Positions 33,460-41,943 of a stretch of 62,162 bases of DNA are shown here, in pieces; position 1 is the first letter of the stretch, and each line of letters opens with the position of its first letter. Source of the DNA: a virus; the IMG/VR virus record IMGVR_UViG_3300031576_000512, positions 1 to 62,162 of that record. One strand, 5' to 3'. Both the position numbers and the translations under genes were made by a program. The notes below the pieces were generated by a model, which worked only from the letters and a program-made list of their open reading frames with translations, did not search any database and was not told where the DNA came from.

Positions 33460-34218
33460 ATGAAAATCAAACGCTATGGCTGGAAGCCAGATCATCCTGA
33501 TCATCGGGACTTCAAATATCGTGCCTCGAAGCCGGTGATCATGTCTCTGCCGCCGAAGACCGATCTTCGGCCTGGCTGCCCACCTATCGACAACCAGTTC
33601 GACTTGGGAAGCTGCACGGCGAATTCCGTTGGCGGCCTGTGTGAGTTCGTTGACAAAAAGATCGGCACCGACGAAGTCATCAAGCCGAGCCGCCTATTCA
33701 TCTACTACAACACCCGGAAGATAGAAGGTACTGTTGGCGAGGACTCCGGCGCCTATCTGCGTGACGTCATGAAGGCCATCAACCGCTGGGGCTACCCCAG
33801 TGAGGAACTATGGCCTTACGAGACCACCAAGTTCACACGCAAGCCGCCGTCGTCGGTCTATGATGCTGCCAAGCCAAGCCGCATCGAGGCGTACAGCCGT
33901 GTCGAACAGAACATCAAGCACATGAAAGCGTGCTTGGCTGAAGGTTTCCCCTTCGTCCTCGGCTTCACCGTCTACGAGAGCTTCGAGTCTGAGTCGGTGA
34001 CCAAGACTGGCATCATGACAATGCCGATGCATAGCGAAGTCGCCATGGGTGGTCATGCTGTGCTGGCAGTCGGCTACGATGATGAGCGTCAGAAGTTCAT
34101 CGTCCGCAACAGTTGGGGTGAGGAGTGGGGTGATCGTGGATACTTCTACATGCCCTACGACTACTTGATCAACGAAGATTTGGCGGCTGACTTCTGGACC
34201 ATTCGCTACGCACCGTGA
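33460..34218 (+). CDS. Papain-like (C1A) cysteine protease
   Basis: All C1 catalytic elements are present: oxyanion Gln46 in IDNQFDLGSC, nucleophile Cys52, His199 in MGGHAVLAVGYDD and Asn217 in VRNSWGEEWGDRGYFYMP. 252 residues with no long propeptide and no signal peptide. Bacterial and viral homologues act on protein substrates. Could degrade host proteins or process virion proteins. Tight translational control (see the inverted repeat upstream) fits a potentially toxic product. Confidence 0.88.
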   Translation: MKIKRYGWKPDHPDHRDFKYRASKPVIMSLPPKTDLRPGCPPIDNQFDLGSCTANSVGGLCEFVDKKIGTDEVIKPSRLFIYYNTRKIEGTVGEDSGAYLRDVMKAINRWGYPSEELWPYETTKFTRKPPSSVYDAAKPSRIEAYSRVEQNIKHMKACLAEGFPFVLGFTVYESFESESVTKTGIMTMPMHSEVAMGGHAVLAVGYDDERQKFIVRNSWGEEWGDRGYFYMPYDYLINEDLAADFWTIRYAP

Positions 34219-34220
34219 CC

Positions 34221-34254
34221 TGCTACACTAATCAGAGCGAGTACATTTTTACTG
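34221..34254 (+). promoter_or_regulatory. Extended -10 promoter and leader palindrome
   Basis: TGCTACACT (34221-34229) followed by AGTA-CATTTT-TACT (34240-34253), just before the ribosome-binding site GCGAGG of the gene at 34268. Confidence 0.45.
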
Positions 34255-34267
34255 GCGAGGTTTCGTC

Positions 34268-34585
34268 ATGGCCACGATCAGGTGCTTCCCGGGCGATGTC
34301 CTGAAGTTGTACGTCAACAACCGAGGCAACGATGGCAACTTTCGGCCGTCTGCAACCAAGCCGGTCTGGACGCTGTCCAGCCACGTCTTGGCCGAGTTCT
34401 TCGAGATGTCACCAGATGGCAACTCGGTGAAGATACTGGCCATTGCAATTGGTGCTCCGGTCGTCACGGCCACCACCGACGCAGGCCCGACCACGTTCAC
34501 TCTCGACATTGTGGCTCCACCAGTCTTGACGCAGGTTCCATTTGGCGACTACGAGCGTCACCCGCCACTGCGGCCAAAACCATAA
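34268..34585 (+). CDS. Ig-like beta-sandwich protein 1 (105 aa)
   Basis: PVWTLSS, AIAIGAPVVTATTDAG and FTLDIVAP follow the pattern of bacterial Ig-like (BIG2-type) domains. Paralogue of the next gene. Likely a capsid- or tail-decoration protein. Confidence 0.6.
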   Translation: MATIRCFPGDVLKLYVNNRGNDGNFRPSATKPVWTLSSHVLAEFFEMSPDGNSVKILAIAIGAPVVTATTDAGPTTFTLDIVAPPVLTQVPFGDYERHPPLRPKP

Positions 34586-34591
34586 TCTCAG

Positions 34592-34621
34592 TTGAGCTGC
34601 TCGAATTGAATTTGGTAGAAT
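34592..34621 (+). promoter_or_regulatory. Sigma70 promoter with extended -10
   Basis: TTGAGC (34592-34597), an 18-bp spacer and TGG-TAGAAT (34613-34621). The leader carries ACCTTCC...GGAAGGT before the gene at 34705. Confidence 0.55.
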
Positions 34622-34704
34622 CTGAGTGTGGTCGAGATCAGAGTCGATGGAACCTTCCCTGGAAGGAAGGTCGGCCGAGGTCAAATCCACGGAGGGTCTA
34701 ATCA

Positions 34705-35052
34705 ATGGCCATTACCATCACCACCGGGCAACAGGTCAAGCTGCACGTTGCAGCGTTGACTCCGGAAGGCAAGAAGCCGCCAGTAGTGCCGCCGGTCTGG
34801 ACCGTCAGCCATCCTTCAAAGGTGGCCCTGGCGTTCCCGCAGGGTGACGCGAACACCGTCATCGCCATCGGTCTGGATACCCAGGCTGGTGTGACTGTCA
34901 CGGCAACGTCTGGTGCTCTGCCGGCTTTCCTCTTCACGATTGATGTCTTGTCCCCAGCCGCAACCGCCCTCACTGGCAGCAACGAGCTCCCGGAGAGCCA
35001 GAACGACCTCAACCGCAATCGTGGTCGTGGTCTGGGCCTCGGCTATCTATAA
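34705..35052 (+). CDS. Ig-like beta-sandwich protein 2 (115 aa)
   Basis: PVWTVSH, VIAIGLDTQAGVTVTATSG and FTIDVLSP align with the preceding gene, so the pair arose by duplication. Has its own promoter and terminator, suggesting high independent expression, as for a decoration protein. Asn/Arg/Gly-rich C-terminus. Confidence 0.65.
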   Translation: MAITITTGQQVKLHVAALTPEGKKPPVVPPVWTVSHPSKVALAFPQGDANTVIAIGLDTQAGVTVTATSGALPAFLFTIDVLSPAATALTGSNELPESQNDLNRNRGRGLGLGYL

Positions 35053-35076
35053 GCCGGCCCGCAATTCCACTTCTTG

Positions 35077-35110
35077 CCCGGCACTTCCCCAGAAGTGCCG
35101 GGTTTCTTTT
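35077..35110 (+). terminator. Rho-independent terminator
   Basis: CCCGGCACTTC-CCCA-GAAGTGCCGGG, an eleven-pair stem, followed by TTTCTTTTTC. Confidence 0.9.
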
Positions 35111-35169
35111 TCATCCACAGACTACTATGACGTCTACCATAGAGCGGTCAGAGCTTCAGCAAGGCTGGA

Positions 35170-35183
35170 TGGTAAGATAGAAT
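35170..35183 (+). promoter_or_regulatory. Extended -10 promoter
   Basis: TGGTAAGAT overlaps TAGAAT (35178-35183), about 50 bp before the helicase gene. No convincing -35. Confidence 0.4.
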
Positions 35184-35230
35184 CGTTCAGGCGCTGACCA
35201 AGATCCAGTACAAGTTCAAGGACGATCACA

Positions 35231-36724
35231 ATGGTCCTGGCCAAGGAGATGTCTGACTTCTTCGGCATGCTCAAGGAAGCGGACATCCTTCCCGAGATCA
35301 ATCTGCAACCACATCAGGCCCGCTTGACTGAGGAAGCGGAAGGTCCACCTACGCGCAAGCTGCTCTACCATTCGCTCGGTTCGGGTAAGACGCTCTCAGC
35401 GCTCGGCATGTCAGAAGCCCAGCAGCAGCCGTATACAGCAGTGGCACCGGCATCCCTCCGAGCCAATTGGAAGTCGGAGATGCAGAAGTTCACTGACGCG
35501 AAGACTCCACAGCATGTCATGAGCTACAGCGAGCTAGCTCTGGGCAAACCCGTGCCCCACGAACACTCTCTCATTTTCGACGAAGCTCATCGTCTACGGA
35601 ACATGGGGACCGCTCAGACGACTCAAGCTCTGCGAGCTTCCGAGCGTGCCAAGCAAGTCGTGCTGCTCTCCGGGTCGCCAGTTGTCAATGATCCTGCTGA
35701 TCTGGCTGTCCCGACCCGTATGCTTACCGGACAGAAGATCTCACCCAAGCAGTTCCGTCAGCGCTACGTCACTGAACGTGATGTGAGCCCGGGCTTCTTC
35801 GCCAGATTACGTGGCGTGCCGATGGGTCGAGAAGAAGACATCAATAACGCCAACGAGCTGAAAGCAATGCTCAAGGGACACGTTGATTACTACGCGCCGA
35901 CCAAAACCACGGTCCCAGTCAAGCACGAGAATCATGATGTCGAGATGGGTGTCGAGCAGAGTCAGCTTTATCGAGGTATGTGGGAGAAGCTGCCTTGGCA
36001 TATCCGCTGGAAGATGAAGAATGACTTCCCCATGAACTCCGAAGAGCTGCAGCGTTCGGTTAGCTTCCTCACTGGTCCTCGGCAGGTCAGCCTGTCGCCT
36101 TATCCGTACATGCGAGAAAAGGACCCGGTGCGTGCCTTCCACATGTCGCCGAAGTTGGTGAAGGCACATGCAGAGCTGACCAAGCACTTGCAACATCCTG
36201 AGAAGAAGGCCCTTATCTTCAGCAACTACATTGATGCTGGTCTCACGCCTTATTCAGCCAAGTTGACGGCGCAAGGAGTGCCTAACGCCCTCTTCCATGG
36301 TGGGTTGAATGATTCGCAGCGAAGACAGCTTGTCGATGACTTCAACAGCAACAAGATTCGAGTGGCCCTGATCGGACCGTCGGGGAGTGAAGGTCTGTCA
36401 TTCAAAGGCACACAGCTCATCCAGTTGCTCGATCCATATTGGAATCAGACTCGGGCCAACCAGCAACAAGGTCGTGGCCTTCGATTCGACAGTCATACTG
36501 GACTGCCAGATGACTTGAAGGATGTAACTGTGCAACAATTCACGTCCAAGTTGCCTTTGGGCTTCAAGGATCGATTGCTGTCGCGAATTGGTTTTGATCG
36601 TTCCAAGCATAGCCGTGGTGCTGACGCTTACTTGGCCGAGATGGCAGTTCGTAAGCAGCGGCTCAATCAGAAGTTCCTGGATCTCCTCAAGGAGGTCGGT
36701 TCACAGAGGGAGCAAGCAGCATGA
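35231..36724 (+). CDS. SNF2-type helicase/ATPase (497 aa)
   Basis: Walker A YHSLGSGKTLSALG (Lys53), DEAH box at residue 117, LLSGSPVVNDPADL (motif III), ALIFSNYIDAGLTPY (motif IV) and QQGRGLRFDSH (motif VI) cover both RecA-like halves. A DNA translocase or chromatin-remodelling-type ATPase. The window shows it between virion genes and upstream of the polymerase, so a role in genome ejection or early transcription is possible. Overlaps the next gene by four bases. Confidence 0.85.
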   Translation: MVLAKEMSDFFGMLKEADILPEINLQPHQARLTEEAEGPPTRKLLYHSLGSGKTLSALGMSEAQQQPYTAVAPASLRANWKSEMQKFTDAKTPQHVMSYSELALGKPVPHEHSLIFDEAHRLRNMGTAQTTQALRASERAKQVVLLSGSPVVNDPADLAVPTRMLTGQKISPKQFRQRYVTERDVSPGFFARLRGVPMGREEDINNANELKAMLKGHVDYYAPTKTTVPVKHENHDVEMGVEQSQLYRGMWEKLPWHIRWKMKNDFPMNSEELQRSVSFLTGPRQVSLSPYPYMREKDPVRAFHMSPKLVKAHAELTKHLQHPEKKALIFSNYIDAGLTPYSAKLTAQGVPNALFHGGLNDSQRRQLVDDFNSNKIRVALIGPSGSEGLSFKGTQLIQLLDPYWNQTRANQQQGRGLRFDSHTGLPDDLKDVTVQQFTSKLPLGFKDRLLSRIGFDRSKHSRGADAYLAEMAVRKQRLNQKFLDLLKEVGSQREQAA

Positions 36725-37107
36725 TGATTCCAATTTGGGTCTTGTTCATTGTGGGTTTGGCTTTCGTCTCGTTACTGCTCGCCTGCGTTGATGCTTCAAC
36801 TCGAAGGCGGCAGTTAGAGGGTGAGATAGTGGGTTGGGCGAATCGACTTAGCATAGAGATGGCTACAAGCATGCGCAGAAAACTTGAGCGTGAACAATAT
36901 CGGCTTGAGGTAGCCAAGCTGCGAGAAGCAATCCGCAAACACATGAGCGAGCGTGGGCACAACAGATGCTGGCTGGATGACTTGGAGCTCTACGCTGTGC
37001 TGGACCCTAAGTTTGATAAGATGAATCTGCAGCTTCCGCCGCTACCCGAGTTCATTCACAATTGCTGTGTGTTCTGGAAGGAACGGCAACCGGAGCCGAA
37101 GCCCTAA
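36721..37107 (+). CDS. Membrane-anchored unknown protein (128 aa)
   Basis: ATGA overlap with the helicase. N-terminal transmembrane helix (IWVLFIVGLAFVSLLLAC) then a charged helical domain and a C-terminal Cys pair. Function unknown. Confidence 0.6.
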   Translation: MMIPIWVLFIVGLAFVSLLLACVDASTRRRQLEGEIVGWANRLSIEMATSMRRKLEREQYRLEVAKLREAIRKHMSERGHNRCWLDDLELYAVLDPKFDKMNLQLPPLPEFIHNCCVFWKERQPEPKP

Positions 37108-37133
37108 TCGCTGATAGTCCAAGGAGACACGTC

Positions 37134-38423
37134 ATGGCCCTTCCTCTGCCTTTCACCACGCTCGACTTGCAAGGTGAACCTGTCCTGGCAAAGAACGTCG
37201 TCATTGCGGGCAGGAACATCAAGCAGCTTGTCGTGGAGGCTGGTTTCGGCGGCAGCACCGGTGGCGGCAGCTCAGTCATCAACCTGAGTCGCCTACAAGT
37301 TGCACAGCTCTACCCGATCTTCGAGCACAACTTCACCGAGAACATTCTCGATACTTTGATCTGGCACACCAAATTTACTGGTGCTGGCAGCCAGACGTAT
37401 CTGACGGATGAGAAAGCGCAGCGGCTTACTGTTACTGGTGCTGCAGTTGATTCAGTGATTCGGCAGACCAAGCAATACTTCCCTTACTCCTTCGGTCAGC
37501 TCTTCAACGCTGACATTGGTGCGTTGCTCGACAGTCCAGTTGCCAATGTCCGGAAGCGAATCGGGTATTTCGATGTAAACGATGGTTTCTTCTGGCAGCA
37601 AGACGGCACAGGACTCAGCATTGTTGGTCGTTCCAGCACATCTGGTGTACCAGTCGATACGGTGATTCCGCAAGCATCGTGGAACGTCGACAAGTTTGAT
37701 GGTTCCGGTCCAAGTGGCGTGACCCTGGATGTCACCAAAGCTCAACTATTCCATGTTGAGATCCATGGTCGTCCTGGTGTCGTTCGTCTTGGTTTCATCG
37801 TCAACGGCGCCATTCAGATCGCACACGAGTTCTTTTCAGCGAACACGCTAGCGTTTCTCATCGCTCGGGTTGTTACTCTTCCTGTGCGCTTGGAGATCGC
37901 GAACACTGCATTGTCTGCGGGCGCCAGCATCAAGCACTACGGTGCTCGCACTGCCGCTGATGCAGAGCTGACCAAATTCGGGACAGTTCGCAGTGTTGAC
38001 AATGACAATACGAACAGGAACGTCAGTGCTGCGTTATTACCTCTTGTTTCGATCAGACTCAAGGCAGCAAACATTCGTGGCACGCTCTTTCCTGAAAGCT
38101 TGCAGGTTCTCATCACCAGCTCCAATGATGTTTACTGGCAGTTGATTTTGAATGGCACACTGACAGCCCCGACTTGGGTCTCAGTTGGTGCTACTTCCAT
38201 GGCCGAGGTTGATGTTGTTGCATCAGCCATTGCAGGTGGCACTGTCATCGATAGCGGTTACACGAGCAATGCTATCTACTTCCACAAGGACATCAAGAGC
38301 CGCTTTCCAATCGTCTCGGACATCGATGCTGTGCCTGACACGCTGACTCTTGCTGCCAAGCGCATCGTTGGCGCTGGTAACACCAGCACCTTCGGTCAAC
38401 TGAATTTCAAGGAGGTCTACTAA
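37134..38423 (+). CDS. Phage tail/virion structural protein (429 aa)
   Basis: AAGGAGA precedes ATG 37134. A central block (RIGYFDVNDGFFWQQDG, VIPQASWNVDKFDGSGPSGV, VVRLGFIVNGAIQIAHEF) matches a widespread phage structural protein type known from marine phages, as remembered. Beta-rich throughout with no enzyme motif. Probably tail or receptor-region protein. TAATG junction with the next gene suggests co-expression. Confidence 0.7.
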   Translation: MALPLPFTTLDLQGEPVLAKNVVIAGRNIKQLVVEAGFGGSTGGGSSVINLSRLQVAQLYPIFEHNFTENILDTLIWHTKFTGAGSQTYLTDEKAQRLTVTGAAVDSVIRQTKQYFPYSFGQLFNADIGALLDSPVANVRKRIGYFDVNDGFFWQQDGTGLSIVGRSSTSGVPVDTVIPQASWNVDKFDGSGPSGVTLDVTKAQLFHVEIHGRPGVVRLGFIVNGAIQIAHEFFSANTLAFLIARVVTLPVRLEIANTALSAGASIKHYGARTAADAELTKFGTVRSVDNDNTNRNVSAALLPLVSIRLKAANIRGTLFPESLQVLITSSNDVYWQLILNGTLTAPTWVSVGATSMAEVDVVASAIAGGTVIDSGYTSNAIYFHKDIKSRFPIVSDIDAVPDTLTLAAKRIVGAGNTSTFGQLNFKEVY

Positions 38424-38842
38424 TGCCACGGCTCTCAACCAACGACCCGATGCCAATTATCGGGCTGAATCTTGTTGGTGACGGTGTGAAGGATCAGGTT
38501 CCATTTGGCACTGTGAAGAACATCGATTTCAAGATCGCCGGCAATCCGAAGTTCCTATCAGGTTCCGAGTTCTATACCAAGAATTCGGTCATCGGTGACT
38601 TCATCACCGTTCAGATTGTCGATGTCGACAATATTCTCGGTGGTGGCGCTGGTATGGTCGTGCGTCAACTCATCAACAAATTCTATGTCTTCCCCGATCA
38701 ACAGATGATCCTTGAGCTACCATTCTCTGGTCGCATTCCCAAGGATCTGTACCTTCGACTCAAATACACGTCAATTGGTGCTGCTTTGCCTGTTGATGTA
38801 CTCTGCAACTACCTGCTCTTCATCCGTGCCGGGGAAGTCTAA
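38423..38842 (+). CDS. Small virion-type protein (139 aa)
   Basis: Beta-rich sequence translationally coupled to the preceding structural protein. Typical of pairs of phage tail accessory proteins. No further identification. Confidence 0.6.
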   Translation: MPRLSTNDPMPIIGLNLVGDGVKDQVPFGTVKNIDFKIAGNPKFLSGSEFYTKNSVIGDFITVQIVDVDNILGGGAGMVVRQLINKFYVFPDQQMILELPFSGRIPKDLYLRLKYTSIGAALPVDVLCNYLLFIRAGEV

Positions 38843-38858
38843 GAAAGAGGAGTCAAAG

Positions 38859-39134
38859 ATGGAATTTGCTAACTTTGCATGTGCTGCTGGGCTCAGCTTC
38901 AAGCCTCTCGTCGAAGCAATCAAGGCTTCATGGACGACTTTGAAGCTCGAACTTGAGAATGATGGTAGCCTATACGTCTACAAAGACGAAGTTGGATATG
39001 GGCCTGGAATCAGCATGATACACATCGAGCTGAATGCCGATTTAGCTTCTGTTCATCTCAACTTCGACGGATCAACGGAAACCAAAGACATCATCGAGCA
39101 GTTGAGACAACAATTCGCCAGCAGGATGATCTAA
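38859..39134 (+). CDS. Unknown protein (91 aa)
   Basis: AGAGGAG precedes ATG 38859. Alpha/beta pattern; overlaps the next gene by one base. Function unknown. Confidence 0.55.
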   Translation: MEFANFACAAGLSFKPLVEAIKASWTTLKLELENDGSLYVYKDEVGYGPGISMIHIELNADLASVHLNFDGSTETKDIIEQLRQQFASRMI

Positions 39135-39367
39135 TGATTGCGCGTGTGACAGCAGAAACTCATGGATACAAACGCACCGACGAACTCTACCGGGACCACG
39201 AGACGTTTGAACGGTCGCTGATAGGTTGCAAAGTCGAGCGGCTGCGTTTGGATGTTGAACTGGTGGATGAGCGGGACATTCAAGCTGTTGAAAATTGGAT
39301 CAAGTATGCCCGTCTGACTTTGTGTACGAGTTGGTCCTATGCCCAGAGCAGCAATCGGAATCCCTGA
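39134..39367 (+). CDS. Unknown protein (77 aa)
   Basis: Coupled to the previous gene (TAATG). Charged helical sequence with two Cys. Overlaps the ligase start by 29 bp. Confidence 0.55.
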   Translation: MIARVTAETHGYKRTDELYRDHETFERSLIGCKVERLRLDVELVDERDIQAVENWIKYARLTLCTSWSYAQSSNRNP

Positions 39368-41015
39368 TCGTGATGTTTACGCCGATCCGACGACAGATGG
39401 TCTGACTCCAGGCCAACTAACCGATTGGGTCGTCCAGCATCATCTTGCGCGCCGGGCCGGCCCTCACTATGACGTGCGCTTCGGGACCCCGCAGACTGGC
39501 CTCTACTCGTGGGCTGTTCGCAAGGGCCTGCCACTTCCTGGTGCTCGCCACCTGGCTGTCCAGCAGCCTACTCATGAGCATGGCTACAAGGACTTCGAGG
39601 GTGAGATCCCCGGCGGCTATGGTGCTGGCAAAGTCAAGAAGCATCAGGCCGGTAACATCCTGATCACGAAGATCGATCCGAATGCAGTTCACTTCACTAC
39701 TGCGCAGGGTCGATTTCCAGAGCGGTTCACTTTGGTCAAACCCAAGGCGGGTCGTAACTGGTTGCTTATCAACACCACTCCGACCCAGCCAGTCCCTTAT
39801 GAGAAGGTCCACTATGCGACCATCCCTACCGACAAAGCTGAGGAGATTATTGGCGGTCTTCAACCTGGCAGCTCTGTTCAGGCGAAGGTCGATGGAGCAT
39901 CGAGTCTCACACGATTGTTCAAAGACCACGTCGAGGTGGTTTCGTATCGAACAGCAAAGAGAACGGGACACCCTATCGTCCACACCGAGCGAGTCTTTCA
40001 TGGACGACCCGGGTCGCAGATCCCTCCTGAGCTTGTTGGAACGGTTCTGCGGGGCGAACTATATGGCATTGGCCCCGAGGGCCGTGCTGTGCCACCACAG
40101 CAGCTGGGAGGATTGCTCAATGCAGGAGTTGCCAGATCAATCGAACAGCAGAAAGCCCAGCAGATCAAGCTGCGTAATCTCGTTTTCGACCTCCATCAAT
40201 ACGGTGGACAGCCCACCGCTGGGATGCCTTACAGCGAACGGATGACCAAGCTGAAGGAAGTCCTCAAGCATCTGCCAGGAGACACCTTCCATGCACCGGA
40301 GGAAGCAACCACCCCGGAAGCTGCTCGTCAGCTCTTCGAGCAGATTCGGTCAGGTAAGCACCCGCTGACGCAAGAGGGCATCGTCATCCATCCATCGATC
40401 GGCAACCCATCCAAGGTCAAGTTCATGGACGAACATGATGTTCACATCAGGGAGATCTTCCCTGGCATGGGCAAGTATCAGGGAACTGCAGCTGGTGGCT
40501 TCCGCTACAGCCACGAGCCAGAGGGGCCGGTCGTTGGCGAAGTTGGCACTGGACTGTCCGATGAGCTACGTCGTGACTTGTGGGAGAACCAAGCCGATTA
40601 CGTTGGCCGGGTCGCTAAGGTCCAGGCACAGCAGAAGTTCCCGTCTGGTGCTTTGCGAGCACCGTCATTGCTTTCCATTCACGAGGACTACCCGGCAGTA
40701 GCCGCCCAGCAAGCAACTGCCGGCATGGGTAGCGCCCGTCAACGTGTACGTGCCTTGCGTCAGCCAAGTGCTGGCCAACCGCTTCAACATGTCGGTAGTG
40801 CTTTGTCAGCGTTGCGGCAGGCCAAGTCTGAATCAGACCGTGGAAACTGGCCAGCAAAGCACGACCTGGTCCGTCAGACCATCATGACTGAGCCACAAAA
40901 TTTCACCATTGATTCAGAGGCAGGCGGCATCGCTGGACTGACACACAAGCCGACCGGGTTCAAGATCCACCTCCCGTCGACTGCTGTTCCAACCGAACTC
41001 CGCCTCCCTCAGTAG
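39339..41015 (+). CDS. ligD: LigD-type ATP-dependent DNA ligase with phosphoesterase domain (558 aa)
   Basis: Residues about 25-140 match the LigD 3'-phosphoesterase domain: WVVQHHLARRAGPHYDVRFG, SWAVRKGLPLPGARHLAVQQ and FEGEIPGGYGAGKV. Residues about 155-375 are the nucleotidyltransferase core: AKVDGASS (adenylated Lys183), LRGELYGIG, TQEGIVIHP and SKVKF. An OB-fold follows (VGEVGTGLSDELR, VGRVAKVQAQ). LigD-type enzymes act in bacterial end joining. This version lacks the polymerase domain. A Gln/Pro-rich linker and a small C-terminal domain are extra. Ends in TAG. Confidence 0.87.
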   Translation: MPRAAIGIPDRDVYADPTTDGLTPGQLTDWVVQHHLARRAGPHYDVRFGTPQTGLYSWAVRKGLPLPGARHLAVQQPTHEHGYKDFEGEIPGGYGAGKVKKHQAGNILITKIDPNAVHFTTAQGRFPERFTLVKPKAGRNWLLINTTPTQPVPYEKVHYATIPTDKAEEIIGGLQPGSSVQAKVDGASSLTRLFKDHVEVVSYRTAKRTGHPIVHTERVFHGRPGSQIPPELVGTVLRGELYGIGPEGRAVPPQQLGGLLNAGVARSIEQQKAQQIKLRNLVFDLHQYGGQPTAGMPYSERMTKLKEVLKHLPGDTFHAPEEATTPEAARQLFEQIRSGKHPLTQEGIVIHPSIGNPSKVKFMDEHDVHIREIFPGMGKYQGTAAGGFRYSHEPEGPVVGEVGTGLSDELRRDLWENQADYVGRVAKVQAQQKFPSGALRAPSLLSIHEDYPAVAAQQATAGMGSARQRVRALRQPSAGQPLQHVGSALSALRQAKSESDRGNWPAKHDLVRQTIMTEPQNFTIDSEAGGIAGLTHKPTGFKIHLPSTAVPTELRLPQ

Positions 41016-41026
41016 GAGGTTTACCA

Positions 41027-41452
41027 ATGATCATGTCTTGGCAAGACTTGCTTGCGATTTACTGCATCATGCTCAGCTGGTCTATCCTGATCAGTTTCAC
41101 TTTCACGATGTTGCTGTACATGTACATCCAAGATCGATTTGATCGGGTGGATAAGAGAGTCCGCCGGACTATGCTGATGGGTCGCGCACGAAAGACCGAA
41201 GTCTTTAACCCACCAGCTGAGGATGTCGCTCCACCTCCAATGGCTGAGCCAGTAGAACAGCCACAGGTGACTCCATACTCCGTGTATCTGCAGTCTCATG
41301 CTGAGCTGTGGAAGCTGCGTGTCAAGGGTGAAGATGCCACCGACTACGCTGATTACCTGCGTGGTGTGATGGAGGAATGCTGGTCGCAACTTGATGCGAC
41401 TCAGCGAGAGAACGCCGAACGCGACAGCGCTGAATCTTGGCGACACGTCTAA
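41027..41452 (+). CDS. Membrane-anchored unknown protein (141 aa)
   Basis: AGGAGGT precedes ATG 41027. One transmembrane helix (about residues 8-33), then a Pro-rich linker and a small helical C-terminal domain. Function unknown. Confidence 0.6.
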   Translation: MIMSWQDLLAIYCIMLSWSILISFTFTMLLYMYIQDRFDRVDKRVRRTMLMGRARKTEVFNPPAEDVAPPPMAEPVEQPQVTPYSVYLQSHAELWKLRVKGEDATDYADYLRGVMEECWSQLDATQRENAERDSAESWRHV

Positions 41453-41701
41453 AATTCAGGTCGTAATGCGTCACTATTGAATGACGTGGTTTACTACGGC
41501 CGTCAGTCGCTCGCAGAAACTCCTCACGCTGACTGACGTGAGGTGACGTCAACTTCTCGACCGGAGCTGATTTTTAGTATCCAGGTCTTGATACAAGTGA
41601 AGTTACGTAGTAGTATCATCCACTGATGCCCGAGAAGAAATGGGTTGGCAACGGTTGCTGGCTCAACATTTTCTTCAGTTTCCTCGTATAGAGGTGCAGT
41701 T
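41453..41701 (+). other. Structured intergenic region with promoter
   Basis: No convincing gene beyond a possible 21-codon frame at 41625. It contains CGTCA-CTATTGAA-TGACG (41469-41486), CGTCAGTC/GACTGACG (41501-41538), TGACGT/ACGTCA (41534-41551), and a promoter TTGATA-17 bp-TAGTAT (41588-41616). The stacked inverted repeats could be operators or a structured RNA. Confidence 0.5.
41470..41485 (+). repeat. Recurrent intergenic motif GTCAYTATTRAAYGRC, copy 2
   Basis: GTCACTATTGAATGAC, shortly after a stop codon at the start of a gene-free region; compare 15032 and 58682. Confidence 0.45.
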
Positions 41702-41836
41702 ATGAGCAGTCAGGCGAATGCCTCCAATCCCAACCCGAACAGCGGCAAGCCCGCCACGAAGGGCAAGCCTCGCAAGGGTAGCAAGGGTGGCAAGGGCAAG
41801 GGGGCAAAGGGCACGGGGTCATCTCGGGGTCGCTAA
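41702..41836 (+). CDS. Small Lys/Gly-rich basic protein (44 aa)
   Basis: Starts after GAGGTGCAGTT. Low-complexity KGSKGGKGKGAKG sequence, likely unstructured and nucleic-acid-binding. It is alone between its own promoter (41588) and a strong terminator, so it is a monocistronic unit. Confidence 0.6.
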   Translation: MSSQANASNPNPNSGKPATKGKPRKGSKGGKGKGAKGTGSSRGR

Positions 41837-41870
41837 ACCCCAAAGAATGATACTCGGCCTTCGGTAAGAA

Positions 41871-41906
41871 CGAGGGGCTCCATAGCGGAGCCCCTCGTTG
41901 TGTTTT
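41871..41906 (+). terminator. Rho-independent terminator
   Basis: CGAGGGGCTCC-ATAGC-GGAGCCCCTCG, eleven pairs, followed by TTGTGTTTT. Confidence 0.9.
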
Positions 41907-41943
41907 GACAGATGACGTTTTCTTTACGCATCAGGAGTAGTTC

